The notes beneath the pieces are model-generated. The model was given only the letters and a program-made list of their open reading frames with translations, did no database searches and had not been told where the DNA came from. From positions 1-50,615 of the forward strand of contig NZ_AVBF01000029.1 of assembly GCF_000770635.1 (NCBI RefSeq): DNA of 50,615 bases, in the 5' to 3' direction. Every line of letters begins with the position of its first letter. Within the stretch, counting starts at the first letter, position 1. Both the position numbers and the translations under genes were made by a program. This document shows positions 33,512-44,289 of this stretch, one piece after another. This DNA is from Pontibacillus yanchengensis Y32 (lineage in GTDB: Bacteria > Bacillota > Bacilli > Bacillales > BH030062).

Positions 33512-33541
33512 ATTATACAGTAACCGCTTCAAAAGCGTCAA
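33512..33541 (-). promoter_or_regulatory. Sigma-A promoter for sigH
   Basis: Minus strand: -35 TTGACG (33536-33541), 18 bp spacer, -10 TATAAT (33512-33517). It lies between the rae1 stop and sigH, giving a leader of about 35 nt. In B. subtilis this promoter is repressed by AbrB; no AbrB site can be defined by eye. Confidence 0.82.
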
Positions 33542-33553
33542 CAGCGCCCTTAC

Positions 33554-34063
33554 CTACTTTTCACCTCGACGCCACTTTTCAAATACATCCAGGACTTCTT
33601 TTTTTATCGGAATCTTAGGCTTATAGTTTACTTGGTTTTGTGATTCAACTTCTTTTTCAATTTCTTTTTCAATGTTTTTCATTTCGATGTGAAGTTCTCG
33701 CGCCGATTTCCTTAAAGCTCCTTGCGCAAAAATTGTCCGCTGCTCAGTGTAATCTGAGGTGGCTACATACACTTGGTTACGAACATTCTTCCTCTCTTTA
33801 GATAGCTTTTCGATTCGTTCATCTGCTGTCTCATTTTCTCTTGTGTAGACGACTTCAATTTTATGATTTTTGACTTTCTTCTCAATGCCACGAACATAAT
33901 GAGCGTCGAATACAACGATGACCTGATCACCGGAGTATGCTTGATATTCTGCCATCTTCTCAATAAGGAGGTCCCTGGCAGACCCCAAATCCTTGTCCCT
34001 TAAGGTTTGGAGCTCTGGCCATGCTCCAATAATATTGTATCCATCGACGATTAAAACGACCAT
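33554..34063 (-). CDS. rae1: Ribosome-dependent mRNA endonuclease Rae1 (YacP, NYN domain)
   Basis: Rae1 cuts certain mRNAs in the ribosomal A site in B. subtilis. The 169-residue product is an NYN/PIN-like nuclease: VLIVDGYNIIGAWPELQTL at the N terminus with the first catalytic Asp, VIVVFDAHYVRG with the second, and VYVATSDYTEQRTIFAQGAL with the third. A charged, coiled-coil-prone tail follows (about 130-169). It lies 3 nt after rlmB, suggesting coupling. Confidence 0.93.
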   Translation of the reverse strand: MVVLIVDGYNIIGAWPELQTLRDKDLGSARDLLIEKMAEYQAYSGDQVIVVFDAHYVRGIEKKVKNHKIEVVYTRENETADERIEKLSKERKNVRNQVYVATSDYTEQRTIFAQGALRKSARELHIEMKNIEKEIEKEVESQNQVNYKPKIPIKKEVLDVFEKWRRGEK

Positions 34064-34066
34064 TGT

Positions 34067-34810
34067 CTACTCCCCAATTGGGTGACGTTTTCGATGAACT
34101 TCATACATTAATAAACTAGCGGCTACGGAAGCATTTAATGACGTAACATGGCCAACCATCGGTAATTGAACCGTCCAATCACATTTCTCTTTAACTAAAC
34201 GGCTTATCCCTTTCCCTTCACTACCAATGACTAGTGCAATCGGCATATCACCTTGTAATTGTCGAAAATCTTCATCACCTTTTGCATCTGTTCCTACTAC
34301 CCATACATGTTCTTCTTTCAACTCTTCAATCGTACGGGCGATATTGGTAACACGAACAACAGGGATGTATTCAATTGCACCTGTAGAAGTTTTCGCCACT
34401 GTTCCTGTTAAGCCTACAGAACGGCGTTTAGGAATAATCACGCCATGAACACCGGCAGCATCCGCCGTCCTCAAGATGGATCCTAAATTATGTGGATCTT
34501 CTATTTCATCTAGAATCAACATGAATGGAGCTTCATTCCTATTTTTCGCTTTTTGAAAAATATCTTCTAATTCGCTGTACGTGTAAGCAGCTACTGAAGC
34601 GATAACTCCTTGATGATTGCCCTCTACAAGTTGGTCCAGCTTCTTCTTAGGAACTTTTTGCACTTGAATTCCATGTTCTTTTGCTTGTTTATGGATTTGT
34701 TGACTTGCTTGTTGCTGCATTTGCTCCGATACCATAATTTTATTAATAGCTCGTCCTGATTTTAGTGATTCTAAGACAGCGTTTTTTCCTAATATCCATT
34801 CATCCTTCAT
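34067..34810 (-). CDS. rlmB: 23S rRNA 2'-O-methyltransferase, SpoU/TrmH family
   Basis: Member of the SPOUT superfamily; the E. coli orthologue RlmB methylates G2251 in the P loop of 23S rRNA, and YacO is the Bacillus counterpart. The 247-residue product has an N-terminal L30e-like substrate-binding domain (about 1-75), then motif 1 LDEIEDPHNLGSILRTADAA, motif 2 ALVIGSEGKGISRLVKEKCD and motif 3 LNASVAASLLMYEVHR forming the knotted SAM site. Its start overlaps the mrnC stop (TAATG). Confidence 0.93.
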   Translation of the reverse strand: MKDEWILGKNAVLESLKSGRAINKIMVSEQMQQQASQQIHKQAKEHGIQVQKVPKKKLDQLVEGNHQGVIASVAAYTYSELEDIFQKAKNRNEAPFMLILDEIEDPHNLGSILRTADAAGVHGVIIPKRRSVGLTGTVAKTSTGAIEYIPVVRVTNIARTIEELKEEHVWVVGTDAKGDEDFRQLQGDMPIALVIGSEGKGISRLVKEKCDWTVQLPMVGHVTSLNASVAASLLMYEVHRKRHPIGE

Positions 34811-35217
34811 TACGATCCCCTTTCTTCTACATATTGGATGGCTACTTTTATCAATTCGTCTAGCCTATCTCTTTGTTCTGAAAAATAGAGATAACCAAGT
34901 AACGCTTCAAACGCTGTACTATAGCGATACGTCTGAACATCAAGATTCTTAGGAATTGTCCCAGACTTTGCATTTCTACCTCTACGAGCAACACTTTCCT
35001 CTTGTTCCGTTAATAACTGCTCGTTATGCCAATGATGCAATACACTTGCCTGAGACTTTCCCGAAACAAAGCGAACCGCAGCTTGATGCAGTTGCTGCGG
35101 TTTCACCTTCCCTCCGCGAATAAGATGCTCACGCACATACTGTTCATAAACAACATCCCCCATATAAGCGAGGGTTAAGCTTTTCATTTCTTTAACGTCT
35201 ACCTCATGTTGATTCAT
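34810..35217 (-). CDS. mrnC: Mini-ribonuclease III
   Basis: Mini-III matures the ends of 23S rRNA in Bacillus. The 135-residue product is an RNase III catalytic domain without the double-stranded-RNA-binding domain: LAYMGDVVYEQYVREHLIRG contains the catalytic Asp, and FEALLGYLYF contains the catalytic Glu. It lies 2 nt after cysS and is coupled to rlmB, grouping two rRNA-maturing enzymes. Confidence 0.94.
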   Translation of the reverse strand: MNQHEVDVKEMKSLTLAYMGDVVYEQYVREHLIRGGKVKPQQLHQAAVRFVSGKSQASVLHHWHNEQLLTEQEESVARRGRNAKSGTIPKNLDVQTYRYSTAFEALLGYLYFSEQRDRLDELIKVAIQYVEERGS

Positions 35218-35219
35218 GC

Positions 35220-36620
35220 TTATCCTCGTTTCCAGCGTGTACCTTGTGGTGTGTCTTCTAGTATGATGTTACGCTCTTTTAATTCATCACGGATTCGATC
35301 TGCAGTTTGAAAGTCTCGATTTTGTCTAGCATCAATACGCTGTTGGATTAAATCTTCTATCTCTTCGTCTAGAAGTTCTTCTTGTTCTGCGATCTGTACA
35401 CCTAAAATGCCAGATAAATCTACTAATCCGGATTGGAACGCTTCAATGACATCTACAGAAGTGTGATCCGACTGTAAATAGACGTTTGCATCTTTCGTTA
35501 TATCAAATAATACTGATATAGCATTTGCTGTGTTAAAATCATCATCCATTTCTGCCACAAACTGCGCCTTGTACCCCTCAAGTTTTTCGAGCCATTCCGT
35601 CTTTGATTGTTCCATGTTTGTTGCTGCTTGTTTACGATGCTCTAAGTTCTGATACGCATTTTTAATACGGTCTAAGCTGTTTTTAGCACCTTCTAATAGT
35701 TCTTCACTAAAATTAATTGGATGACGGTAATGAACACTTAACATAAAGAATCGAATAACCTGTGGGTCATGAATTTTGATAATATCGTGGGCCAACACGA
35801 AGTTTCCGAGCGACTTAGACATTTTCTCATTTTCTATCTTAATATACCCATTATGCATCCAATAGTTCGCAAATGTTTGCTCATTCAGGCACTCCGATTG
35901 GGCAATTTCATTTTCGTGGTGAGGGAAAGTTAAATCCTGTCCACCAGCATGAATATCAATAGTGTCACCTAGATATTTCTTTGCCATAGCCGAGCACTCA
36001 ATGTGCCAACCTGGACGCCCTTCTCCCCAAGGACTCTCCCACGTAATCTCGCCATCTTTGGCATCTTTCCACAATGTGAAATCAAGCGGGTCTTCTTTTT
36101 TCTCCCCAACTTCGATTCTAGCGCCTGTACGCAGTTCATCTATGGATTGTTGAGAAAGCTTTCCATACGTATCAAAGGAACGTGTACGGAAATAGACATC
36201 TCCACCTGATTCATAGGCATGCCCTTTGTTTATTAACGTTTGGATAAATTCAATGATTTCATCCATATTTTCTGTAACTCGTGGATGATCAACCGCTTCT
36301 TTGACACCAAAGGCACCAACGTCTTCTTTATAAGCAGCAATAAACCGTTCCGCTACCTCAGGTACATCAGTTCCTAATTCATTAGCAGCTTTTATCAACT
36401 TGTCGTCTACGTCTGTGAAATTCAATACATAGTGTACATCATACTCTTTATATTCAAAATAACGACGGACTGTATCGAAAACAATAGCTGGTCGAGCATT
36501 TCCAATGTGAATATAGTTATATACAGTAGGACCGCAAACATACATCCTTACTTTTCCTTCTTCAATCGGTTCGAAGGTTTCTTTTTGCCTTGTTAGGGTG
36601 TTATAGATTTTAATTGTCAT
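35220..36620 (-). CDS. cysS: Cysteinyl-tRNA synthetase
   Basis: Class I synthetase charging tRNA-Cys. The 466-residue product shows the HIGH motif in [11 protein letters not shown] (near residue 35) and KMSKSLGNF (near residue 270). The zinc ligands are spread (CGPT near 28, WHIECSAM near 210, HHENE). The C-terminal DALR and anticodon-binding domains follow. It overlaps cysE by 11 nt, so both respond to the upstream Cys T-box. Confidence 0.98.
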   Translation of the reverse strand: MTIKIYNTLTRQKETFEPIEEGKVRMYVCGPTVYNYIHIGNARPAIVFDTVRRYFEYKEYDVHYVLNFTDVDDKLIKAANELGTDVPEVAERFIAAYKEDVGAFGVKEAVDHPRVTENMDEIIEFIQTLINKGHAYESGGDVYFRTRSFDTYGKLSQQSIDELRTGARIEVGEKKEDPLDFTLWKDAKDGEITWESPWGEGRPGWHIECSAMAKKYLGDTIDIHAGGQDLTFPHHENEIAQSECLNEQTFANYWMHNGYIKIENEKMSKSLGNFVLAHDIIKIHDPQVIRFFMLSVHYRHPINFSEELLEGAKNSLDRIKNAYQNLEHRKQAATNMEQSKTEWLEKLEGYKAQFVAEMDDDFNTANAISVLFDITKDANVYLQSDHTSVDVIEAFQSGLVDLSGILGVQIAEQEELLDEEIEDLIQQRIDARQNRDFQTADRIRDELKERNIILEDTPQGTRWKRG

Positions 36621-37275
36621 CTCTCTTCACTCCTTGTTTGAGCTCCTGTATCTCTGCTTTTAATTCGTCTAATTCTTTTTCCATTTTAGTAAACTGATCT
36701 GCGACCGGATCCGGCATTTTATGGTGGTCTAAGTCTTTACGAACTTTCTTTCCATTTTGCACAACAACCTGACCAGGGATACCCACTACCGTTGAGTGAT
36801 CTGGGACATCATGTAACACAACAGAACCAGCTCCTACCTTGGAGTTCTCTCCAATCGTAATGGAGCCAAGCACCTTTGCTCCTGTTGCGACAAGGGAGTA
36901 ATCCTTTAAAGTTGGGTGTCTTTTTCCTTTTTCTTTACCTGTACCGCCAAGTGTTACACCTTGGAAGATGGTTACATTATCACCAATATCACACGTTTCT
37001 CCTATCACGACTCCCATACCATGATCTATAAAGAAACGTCTGCCGATTTTTGCACCAGGATGTATTTCAATACCTGTAAAGAAACGACTAATTTGGGATA
37101 TAACTCGGGCAAGAAAGAAAAACTTTCTCTTATAACAAGCATGGGCTATCCGATGCGACCAAATCGCATGAAGTCCAGCATATGTCAGTATTACTTCAAC
37201 ACGGCTTCGTGCTGCGGGGTCTTGATCAAATACGACATCGACATCTTCTTTAAACATTTTAAACAATCCACCCAT
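36610..37275 (-). CDS. cysE: Serine O-acetyltransferase
   Basis: Catalyses L-serine + acetyl-CoA to O-acetylserine, the first step of cysteine synthesis. The 221-residue product has an N-terminal helical part ([20 protein letters not shown]) and a left-handed beta-helix of hexapeptide repeats with the catalytic [20 protein letters not shown] and [18 protein letters not shown]. The ATG at 37275 lies 7 nt after GGAGG; longer readings run into the T-box terminator. The C-terminal tail (residues about 185-221) is charged and helical. Confidence 0.96.
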   Translation of the reverse strand: MGGLFKMFKEDVDVVFDQDPAARSRVEVILTYAGLHAIWSHRIAHACYKRKFFFLARVISQISRFFTGIEIHPGAKIGRRFFIDHGMGVVIGETCDIGDNVTIFQGVTLGGTGKEKGKRHPTLKDYSLVATGAKVLGSITIGENSKVGAGSVVLHDVPDHSTVVGIPGQVVVQNGKKVRKDLDHHKMPDPVADQFTKMEKELDELKAEIQELKQGVKRDDN

Positions 37276-37334
37276 ACCTGTACCTCCTACTTGTGATTTC
37301 TTATTGGGAAAACTAAGAGCGCTTCCCTCTAAAT

Positions 37335-37374
37335 AAAAAATGCGTCTCTGTGTTTTGTAAACACAGAGACGCAT
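37335..37374 (-). terminator. T-box transcription terminator
   Basis: 16 bp perfect stem with a 3 nt loop and a T6 run; forms when tRNA-Cys is charged and blocks cysE-cysS transcription. The competing antiterminator would use the T-box sequence at 37377-37389. Confidence 0.95.
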
Positions 37375-37600
37375 TCGCGCGGTTCCACTCTGTTTGAGAT
37401 TCATATGGACTGTAGAATCCTTACGAATCTCCAACTTCATTCTCAATAACGGGAGAAAGCCGCTTTTGTGTACTTATTTCAACAAAAGACTCAGAGGTGC
37501 ATTTCAAAAGGGATCCAAAGAATCACTTGCAGCCGATGGCGATTCTCTCTGTGTATGGAAACCACTATTTACTTCTCCTCTTCAACGTTCCATATAGGAT
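37335..37600 (-). ncRNA. Cysteine T-box leader of cysE-cysS
   Basis: Transcript leader that senses uncharged tRNA-Cys. A specifier codon TGC (37499-37501) occurs in the specifier-loop context GAAATGCACC. The T-box sequence GAGTGGAACCGCG (37377-37389) is present; its TGGA would pair with the UCCA end of tRNA-Cys, whose discriminator is U. A strong terminator (37335-37374) has 16 bp arms ATGCGTCTCTGTGTTT / AAACACAGAGACGCAT and a T6 run. It lies between gltX and cysE as in B. subtilis. Confidence 0.95.
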
Positions 37601-37606
37601 AATTCT

Positions 37607-37635
37607 AATATATTACACTTTACGTAAAATGTGAA
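37607..37635 (-). promoter_or_regulatory. Candidate sigma-A promoter for the T-box transcript
   Basis: Minus strand: -35 TTCACA (37630-37635), 17 bp spacer, -10 TATATT (37607-37612). It lies just past the gltX stop, so cysE-cysS-mrnC-rlmB-rae1 can be transcribed without gltX. Confidence 0.6.
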
Positions 37636-37638
37636 TTT

Positions 37639-39108
37639 CTATGCTTTTAATTGTTGAACAGCGCTGGTTAAACGAACCTGTACCGTCTCTTTACCGAGCA
37701 AGTAAATTGCGTTAGGCAGTTCTGGACCGTGCGTTTGACCTGTTGTAGCGACACGGACAGGCATGAATAGTTTCTTACCTTTATGGCCCGTTTCTTTCTG
37801 TACCGCTTTAACTGCAGCTTTTATAGCTGCAGGCTCAAACACTTCTAGTTCATCAAGTTTTGTACTTAACGTTTCAAGTACTTCTGGGACTTGTTCGCCT
37901 CGCAATACTTCCATTGCTTCTTCATCATATTCAATTTCTTGCTTAAAGAATAATTCAGTTAGCTCGACTATTTCAGCAGCATAGTTCATCTGCTCCTGAT
38001 AGAGTGCAATTAACTCAGTTGCCCATGTACGTTGATCTTCTGACATGTTTTCAGGTAGACGCCCTGCCTCGATTAAATGAGGTAGCGCTAGCTCGACTAC
38101 ACGTTCAAGGTCTGCAGACTTCACATACTGGTTATTGATCCATTTCAGCTTCTGCGGATCAAAAACAGCCGGAGAAGAAGCTAAGCGTTCTGGGTCAAAG
38201 ATATCAATCAATTGAGTTCGAGTGAAAATTTCCTCTTCCCCTACTGGCGACCAACCTAGTAGCGTAATAAAGTTGAATAATGCTTCTGGTAAATAACCTA
38301 GTTTTTTGTACTGGCCGATAAACTGAAGGATATGCTCATCACGTTTACTTAGTTTCTTACGTTGCTCATTTAATATAAGCGCCATATGACCAAAGCTTGG
38401 TGCTTCCCACCCAAATGCATCATATACCATCATTTGCTTAGGTGTATTGGAGATATGCTCCTCACCACGCAATACGTGTGTGATCTTCATCAAGTAATCA
38501 TCAATAGCCACAGCAAAGTTATACGTTGGGGTACCGTTTTTCTTTTGGATTACCCAATCTCCAAAGTCACTAGATTGGAATGTGATATCGCCACGAACAA
38601 TATCGTTAAATGTGTACGTTTGTCCTTCAGGTACACGTATGCGGATACTAGGCTGGCGACCTTCCTCTTCCATCTGTTTCTGCTGCTCTTCTGATAGGTC
38701 ACGATGAGCGCCAGAATACATTGGAACTTCACCACGCGCGCGCTGCGCTTCGCGCTCTTCATCTAGTTCCTCTTCTGTCATGTAGCATTTGTATGCCAAA
38801 CCTTTTTCAAGTAGCTCATCGATATATTTTTGGTAGATATCAAGGCGTTCCATTTGGCGGTATGGACCGTACTCTCCACCAACATCCACACTCTCATCCC
38901 AATCGATTCCTAACCATTTTAGGAATTCCATTTGGCTTTGCTCGCCTCCAGCTACGTTACGTTTTTCATCCGTATCTTCAATACGAATAATAAACGTACC
39001 TCCTAGGTGTCGAGCATATAGATAATTGAATAGAGCTGTACGAGCATTCCCTATGTGTAAATGTCCAGTCGGGCTTGGGGCATAACGTACGCGAACTTCG
39101 TTAGTCAT
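37639..39108 (-). CDS. gltX: Glutamyl-tRNA synthetase
   Basis: Class I synthetase; in bacilli it charges both tRNA-Glu and tRNA-Gln, the latter then amidated by GatCAB. The 489-residue product has the HIGH motif in [17 protein letters not shown] (near residue 17) and KLSKRDEHI in place of KMSKS (near residue 255), and the all-helical C-terminal anticodon-binding domain. Length matches the family. Position between ispF and the T-box matches B. subtilis. Confidence 0.98.
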   Translation of the reverse strand: MTNEVRVRYAPSPTGHLHIGNARTALFNYLYARHLGGTFIIRIEDTDEKRNVAGGEQSQMEFLKWLGIDWDESVDVGGEYGPYRQMERLDIYQKYIDELLEKGLAYKCYMTEEELDEEREAQRARGEVPMYSGAHRDLSEEQQKQMEEEGRQPSIRIRVPEGQTYTFNDIVRGDITFQSSDFGDWVIQKKNGTPTYNFAVAIDDYLMKITHVLRGEEHISNTPKQMMVYDAFGWEAPSFGHMALILNEQRKKLSKRDEHILQFIGQYKKLGYLPEALFNFITLLGWSPVGEEEIFTRTQLIDIFDPERLASSPAVFDPQKLKWINNQYVKSADLERVVELALPHLIEAGRLPENMSEDQRTWATELIALYQEQMNYAAEIVELTELFFKQEIEYDEEAMEVLRGEQVPEVLETLSTKLDELEVFEPAAIKAAVKAVQKETGHKGKKLFMPVRVATTGQTHGPELPNAIYLLGKETVQVRLTSAVQQLKA

Positions 39109-39211
39109 ATTTTTTCTCCTTCCTATATTGGAACATCCGTGATTATGTATAGCTTTATTTTATCATGCTAACGGGATGTATGCGTTACTACTTGTTCAAT
39201 TCCTCTACATA

Positions 39212-39697
39212 TTATAGCGATTCCGTTTGCTGAAGTAAAACAACCGCTTGTGCTGCAATGCCTTCTTTACGTCCTGTGAAACCTAATTTTTCAGTCGTTG
39301 TTGCCTTCACGTTAACTTGTGAAGGATCTGTTCCTAATATACCTGCAATATTTGATCGCATTTCTTCAATATAAGGTGCCATTTTCGGTGCTTGGGCAAT
39401 AACGGTACAATCGACATTTCCCAGGGAATATCCTCTATTTTCGACTAATTTCCACACATGGTGTAACAATTGGCGAGAGTCCGCATCTTTGAATTCCGGG
39501 TCTGTATCAGGAAAGTGTTTACCAATGTCCCCTTCCCCAATAGCTCCTAAACACGCATCTGCTACCGTATGAAGCAACACATCTGCATCTGAGTGACCAA
39601 GTAAACCTTTCTCATACGGAATGGTCACCCCACCCACAATGCAAGGTCTACCTTCAGCAAGTTGATGTACATCAAAACCTTGTCCAACTCTAAACAT
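39212..39697 (-). CDS. ispF: 2-C-methyl-D-erythritol 2,4-cyclodiphosphate synthase
   Basis: Fifth enzyme of the MEP isoprenoid pathway. The 161-residue product shows the metal ligands in [20 protein letters not shown] (Asp8, His10) and [20 protein letters not shown] (His42 region), and the signature [20 protein letters not shown]. It lies 4 nt after ispD, which works one step-group earlier in the same pathway, a strong functional pairing. Confidence 0.97.
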   Translation of the reverse strand: MFRVGQGFDVHQLAEGRPCIVGGVTIPYEKGLLGHSDADVLLHTVADACLGAIGEGDIGKHFPDTDPEFKDADSRQLLHHVWKLVENRGYSLGNVDCTVIAQAPKMAPYIEEMRSNIAGILGTDPSQVNVKATTTEKLGFTGRKEGIAAQAVVLLQQTESL

Positions 39698-39701
39698 GCC
39701 A

Positions 39702-40400
39702 TCATTCTCCTTTATTCATACTACGTTTTTTTAGAATAGCCTGAGCTTTCTCAACATCTTCAGGTGTTGTCAGCTTAATATTATCGTAGCTACCTTGTAC
39801 AATTTCGACTGGCAAGCCTAGTCGCTCCACTAGAGAAGCATCGTCTGTACCTAGATACCCCGTTTTTTTAGCATGTTCATGTGCTTTCTCAATAATAGAG
39901 AAGTGGAATGCCTGCGGAGTTTGGGCAGCCCATAGTTCATTACGATTTAAAGAGGTGAGACCAGAATCGGTTTTCCGTTTAATTGTATCCGTAACAGGTA
40001 CAGCAAGAAGCGCAGCCCCTATATATTCTGCTTGCTCTGTTAAACGCTCTAAACTATCTTTTTTCACAAATGGACGAGCACCATCGTGAATTAACACAAC
40101 ACCATCTTTAGAAGCGCATGCCTTAAGCCCTTGATACACACTATCTTGCCTCTCAACACCACCATGCACCAAACTAACTTTATTGGTGTACTTAAAGTGA
40201 GCTAAAAGATTTTCCATTTCCGATTGTTCATTAGGGTTAATCACAAGATTAATCAACGTGCAATTTGGGTCGTTATAAAAAACATCTAAAGTATGTACGA
40301 TTAATGGTTTATTCTCTAAGCTAATAAACTGCTTATTTTGCTTCGCTTTCATCCGTTTCCCTTGTCCAGCAGCTAATATTATAATTTGGTACGGAACCAT
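39702..40400 (-). CDS. ispD: 2-C-methyl-D-erythritol 4-phosphate cytidylyltransferase
   Basis: Third step of the MEP pathway: transfers CMP from CTP to MEP. The 232-residue product begins [20 protein letters not shown] with the CTP-binding LAAGQGKRM motif, and has [11 protein letters not shown] and [19 protein letters not shown]. An upstream in-frame reading to 40454 adds 18 residues; an AGGATGG site precedes the ATG at 40400, which gives the usual length. Confidence 0.96.
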   Translation of the reverse strand: MVPYQIIILAAGQGKRMKAKQNKQFISLENKPLIVHTLDVFYNDPNCTLINLVINPNEQSEMENLLAHFKYTNKVSLVHGGVERQDSVYQGLKACASKDGVVLIHDGARPFVKKDSLERLTEQAEYIGAALLAVPVTDTIKRKTDSGLTSLNRNELWAAQTPQAFHFSIIEKAHEHAKKTGYLGTDDASLVERLGLPVEIVQGSYDNIKLTTPEDVEKAQAILKKRSMNKGE

Positions 40401-40456
40401 AAAAATCCATCCTAATTTCAGATTACGTAATTCAATGTAAAGTCTATCAAACATAA

Positions 40457-40488
40457 CAAAAGCGATAACGATCCCGTTATCACTTTTG
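40457..40488 (-). terminator. Hairpin between yacL and ispD, probable weak terminator
   Basis: Minus strand: CAAAAGTGATAACG / CGTTATCGCTTTTG, 14 bp stem with one G-T pair and a GGAT loop, then TTATG. The pairing is perfect only as minus-strand RNA. T-tract is short, so termination may be partial. Confidence 0.55.
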
Positions 40489-40517
40489 TTGTTTTCCTCT
40501 ATTTGTTTATACCTTTT

Positions 40518-41633
40518 TTATAACGCTTTTTCAAGTAATTTTGGCTTAGCGAAAATCATTCGTCCCGCTGACGTTTGCAATACACTCGTTACCAACACTT
40601 CAATTGTTTGTCCAATGTAGTCTTTTCCTTCTTCAACGACAATCATTGTACCGTCATCCAAATAAGCTACACCTTGGTTTTGTTCTTTTCCGTCTTTAAT
40701 AACATGAACGGTAAGTTCTTCACCGGGTAGCACTACTGGTTTAACAGCATTTGCTAGATCGTTTATATTTAACACTTGAACATTTTGAAATTCACATACT
40801 TTATTAAGGTTAAAGTCATTTGTTACAACAACACCATTGATGAGTTTAGCTAGTTTTACCAGCTTACTATCTACCTCTTGAACGTCTTCGAAGTCTCCTT
40901 CGTAAATCTCAACATGGACAGGAAGCTCTTTTTGCATCCGATTCAAGACATCAAGCCCCCTACGACCACGGTTACGTTTTAAAACGTCAGAGGAATCAGC
41001 AATATGCTGTAACTCTTCTAATACGAACTGAGGAATCAAAACAGTTCCTTCAAGAAAGTGAGTTTGGCAGATATCTGCAATTCGACCATCGATAATAACA
41101 CTCGTATCTAATATTTTTGCTTTCGGTTGTTTCATAGATGATTCTTCCTCAACCTGCTCGTCACTATCTGAGTGTTTCTTTTTATCTTTCTCTTTTTTCG
41201 TAGCTACAGAAAGGATGTTAATAAATTCATCTCTACGTTTGAAACCAACCTGGAAGCCTAAATAACCAAGTATAACGGTCAAAAAGATTGGTACCACCTG
41301 TGACACGACGTTAATACTGATATCTGTTAACGGAATGTTTACTAGATAAGCAACAATCAACCCCACAATTAAACCTAAGCTACCAAATAACAAGTCAGCT
41401 ACCGGTACATTTACGAGTGTTTCTTCCACCCATCTCAAAAATTCTACAATGTAATCTACAAACCAAAACGTTAATAAATAGAGAATAATAGCCCCAAGAA
41501 TCGTTGTGGTCACTTGGTTATTAAGCCAAGTAGGTTCTGATAGGCCTAGTAAGCCTAATAAGTCTGGAAGATACAAAAATCCGATGGTACCCCCAGCAAT
41601 AACAATAAATAATTGCACGACCCTTTTTAGCAA
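40518..41633 (-). CDS. PIN/TRAM-domain membrane protein (YacL)
   Basis: A 371-residue membrane protein of unknown cellular role. The N-terminal third has four hydrophobic segments (around [60 protein letters not shown] and [19 protein letters not shown]). A charged linker leads to a PIN nuclease domain ([34 protein letters not shown]), then a TRAM domain (about 300-365) that may bind RNA. The start is taken as TTG at 41633, 8 nt after AGGAGG and matching the B. subtilis protein; two GTG codons upstream (41636, 41642) crowd the Shine-Dalgarno. Confidence 0.87.
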   Translation of the reverse strand: MLKRVVQLFIVIAGGTIGFLYLPDLLGLLGLSEPTWLNNQVTTTILGAIILYLLTFWFVDYIVEFLRWVEETLVNVPVADLLFGSLGLIVGLIVAYLVNIPLTDISINVVSQVVPIFLTVILGYLGFQVGFKRRDEFINILSVATKKEKDKKKHSDSDEQVEEESSMKQPKAKILDTSVIIDGRIADICQTHFLEGTVLIPQFVLEELQHIADSSDVLKRNRGRRGLDVLNRMQKELPVHVEIYEGDFEDVQEVDSKLVKLAKLINGVVVTNDFNLNKVCEFQNVQVLNINDLANAVKPVVLPGEELTVHVIKDGKEQNQGVAYLDDGTMIVVEEGKDYIGQTIEVLVTSVLQTSAGRMIFAKPKLLEKAL

Positions 41634-41760
41634 CACGGTCACCTCCTAACAAGCAGTATTGCCAAGTTTATAAATATTAATCGAATAAGTTCATGAATCA
41701 TGTATGATATGTCGAAACAGTATCACATTTTACAAAAATAGTCAAATGAACGAATCTAAC

Positions 41761-41790
41761 ATCGTACCACAAATAGGTATAATGTGTCAA
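41761..41790 (-). promoter_or_regulatory. Sigma-A promoter for yacL-ispD-ispF
   Basis: Minus strand: -35 TTGACA (41785-41790), 18 bp spacer, -10 TACGAT (41761-41766). It begins just past the disA stop, giving a leader of about 120 nt before yacL. Confidence 0.72.
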
Positions 41791-41795
41791 TTTAC

Positions 41796-42869
41796 TTAGA
41801 TATGGCGATCGATGAACAATTGCTCCTGAATCCTATTTAATCCTTCTTTAATCTTAGACGCACGGACTTCACCGATTCCATCTACCTTAACGAGTTCCTT
41901 AGGTGATGCTTTAACGATCTCGTTAAGAGTTCCAAATTTTTCAACCATATGATTGATTATTAATGAAGGTAACCTAGGGATTTTATCTAAAATGCGATAG
42001 CCTCTCGGAATAACAGGATCCTCTAATTTGGTAGAAGCAGAATATCCTAATAATTTTAATATATGAGCGTCCTCTATTAGCTCATTATTGGTTACTTCTT
42101 GAAGTTTTCGAATCATATAGTACGGTTCATAATCAGATCGCTTACTGTAATCTCGAATTAACAGTGCCGCTTCATCCTCAATGTTTGAAACAAGCTCTGT
42201 AAGTTGAAGTTGAATAAGTCTACCTTCTGTACCAAGTTCATTTACATAGTTCAGTATTTCATTTTTTATTCGTAGCACCATCTCAATACGGTGCATTACT
42301 TGCAGCACTTCAGAGAAGGTTACCATTTCTTCAAATTCTAATGCGCCTAAATTCGTAATACCTTGATCTAACACATTTTTATACTTTTCCAACGTTTGCA
42401 TAGCTTGGTTAGCCTTGGTCAAGATCACACCTATATCTTTTAATGAATAGCGCAAATTGCTCTTATATAGGGTGATGACATTTCTCCGTTGGGATATGGC
42501 TACAACCAATTCTCCTGTCTGTTTTGCAACACGCTCTGCAGTCCGATGACGCATACCTGTTTCTGTTGATACGATGGACGGATCTGGTATTAATTGGGCA
42601 TTTGCGTAAATGATTTCGCTTCCCTCTTCGTTTAAAATAAGCGCCCCGTCCATCTTTGCTAATTCATATAAATTAGCAGGCGTAAACGAGGAATTAATAT
42701 GAAACCCACCATCAACTAATTGTTGCATCTTTTCATTATATCCAAGCACAATTAATCCACCAGTATTTGCTCGTAACACATTTTCAATTCCTTCACGAAT
42801 TGGTGTTCCTGGAGCGACAAAACGTAATATATCTCCAATCCTTGATTCTCTCATCTCATACCATTCCAT
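41796..42869 (-). CDS. disA: DNA integrity scanning protein / diadenylate cyclase DisA
   Basis: Makes c-di-AMP from two ATP and scans DNA for branched intermediates, linking DNA damage to sporulation. The 357-residue octamer-forming protein has the DAC domain with DGA at residues 74-76 and RHRT at 107-110, a linker, and a C-terminal helix-hairpin-helix domain ([20 protein letters not shown]). It starts 1 nt after the radA stop with GGAGG inside radA, so the two are coupled, consistent with RadA being a known DisA partner. Confidence 0.97.
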   Translation of the reverse strand: MEWYEMRESRIGDILRFVAPGTPIREGIENVLRANTGGLIVLGYNEKMQQLVDGGFHINSSFTPANLYELAKMDGALILNEEGSEIIYANAQLIPDPSIVSTETGMRHRTAERVAKQTGELVVAISQRRNVITLYKSNLRYSLKDIGVILTKANQAMQTLEKYKNVLDQGITNLGALEFEEMVTFSEVLQVMHRIEMVLRIKNEILNYVNELGTEGRLIQLQLTELVSNIEDEAALLIRDYSKRSDYEPYYMIRKLQEVTNNELIEDAHILKLLGYSASTKLEDPVIPRGYRILDKIPRLPSLIINHMVEKFGTLNEIVKASPKELVKVDGIGEVRASKIKEGLNRIQEQLFIDRHI

Positions 42870-42870
42870 C

Positions 42871-44250
42871 CTAAGCTCCTCCCAACGTTGCCTTTAATGC
42901 TTCTTGTACCGAATTGACCCCTATGATTTCCAAATCCTCAGGGAAAGTCCAGTCTCCTATGTTCTTCTTTGGAACTATGGCACGTTTAAATCCTAGCTTT
43001 GCTGCCTCCTGCACCCGCTGTTCAATACGAGCGACTCTTCTCACTTCACCTGTCAAACCTACTTCTCCTATAAGTACATCATCTGGCTTTGAGGCTTTAT
43101 CTTGAAAACTAGATGCTATACTTACCGCAACGGCAAGGTCTATAGCAGGTTCATCTAGTTTTACTCCTCCGGCAACTTTCACATAAGCATCCTGATTTTG
43201 CAATAATAAGCCAACCCGTTTCTCTAGCACAGCCATTAATAATGGCACACGATTATGATCTAGTCCAGTAGCCATGCGGCGAGGGTTCCCATAAGCTGTT
43301 GGAGAAATTAACGACTGGATTTCCACAAGAACAGGCCTTGTTCCCTCCATGGAAGCAACCACGGTTGATCCTGCTGCACCTTGGGAACGCTCCTCTAGGA
43401 ATATCTCTGAAGGGTTTTCCACTTCTCTCAATCCTTCTTCTTTCATCTCAAAGATACCCATCTCATGAGTGCTTCCGAAGCGGTTCTTAACGCTTCTTAG
43501 GATTCGGAAGGTATGATGTCTTTCTCCTTCAAAATAAAGCACAGCGTCCACCATATGCTCTAATAAACGGGGACCAGCGATAGACCCTTCCTTTGTAACA
43601 TGACCTACTATAAAAATAGGAATTCCTTTGTTCTTAGCTATGCGCATTAATTCACTTGTACATTCACGAACTTGTGAAACACTACCTGGAGCTGAGGACA
43701 CTTCCTCTTTAAAGATGGTTTGGATGGAGTCTATGACGACAAAGGAAGGCTGGATTTGTTCGATTTGGTTGGAAACATCCACCATGTTGGTTTCTGCTAA
43801 TACATATAAGTTGTCTGAAAGGGTCCCAAGTCGATCGGCTCTTAATTTTGTCTGTCTCGTTGATTCCTCACCGGATATATATAAAACATTAACTTGTTTA
43901 TGAGCTAATTGAGACGAAACCTGTAAAAGGAGTGTGGATTTCCCGATACCAGGATCTCCCCCAATCAAAACTAAGGAGCCTGGGACAATCCCTCCACCTA
44001 GTACACGATTCACCTCTGGCATATCTGTCTCAATTCGCGGTTCTTGCTCTGTTGCTATAGCTGTTATTCTCTCAGGTTTCTTTCTATCACTTGAATCACT
44101 TGTTACAAATGTATGTTTACTCGTTGATTTCGATGATACTAGTTCTTCTACCAATGTATTCCATTGGTGACAGGCAGGGCATTTTCCCATCCACTTTGCA
44201 GATTCATAGCCACATTCCTGACAAACAAACTTTACTTTTTGCTTTGCCAC
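42871..44250 (-). CDS. radA: DNA repair protein RadA (Sms)
   Basis: A RecA-like, hexameric branch-migration ATPase used in recombination. The 459-residue product has an N-terminal zinc finger (C10, C13, C24, C27), Walker [10 protein letters not shown], the RadA-specific [11 protein letters not shown] motif and a C-terminal Lon-protease-like domain ([33 protein letters not shown]). The start is GTG at 44250 ([13 protein letters not shown]), 8 nt after GGAG; the reading from 44289 has no comparable support. It is the first gene after the clpC terminator. Confidence 0.97.
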   Translation of the reverse strand: MAKQKVKFVCQECGYESAKWMGKCPACHQWNTLVEELVSSKSTSKHTFVTSDSSDRKKPERITAIATEQEPRIETDMPEVNRVLGGGIVPGSLVLIGGDPGIGKSTLLLQVSSQLAHKQVNVLYISGEESTRQTKLRADRLGTLSDNLYVLAETNMVDVSNQIEQIQPSFVVIDSIQTIFKEEVSSAPGSVSQVRECTSELMRIAKNKGIPIFIVGHVTKEGSIAGPRLLEHMVDAVLYFEGERHHTFRILRSVKNRFGSTHEMGIFEMKEEGLREVENPSEIFLEERSQGAAGSTVVASMEGTRPVLVEIQSLISPTAYGNPRRMATGLDHNRVPLLMAVLEKRVGLLLQNQDAYVKVAGGVKLDEPAIDLAVAVSIASSFQDKASKPDDVLIGEVGLTGEVRRVARIEQRVQEAAKLGFKRAIVPKKNIGDWTFPEDLEIIGVNSVQEALKATLGGA

Positions 44251-44289
44251 ATCTATCTCTCCTTTAAAAGAGGAGATCGCTCCCCCCAT

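Noticed and set aside
37394-37597. 67-codon plus-strand open frame between gltX and cysE
   Set aside because: Antisense to the T-box leader, whose structure fully explains the sequence conservation.
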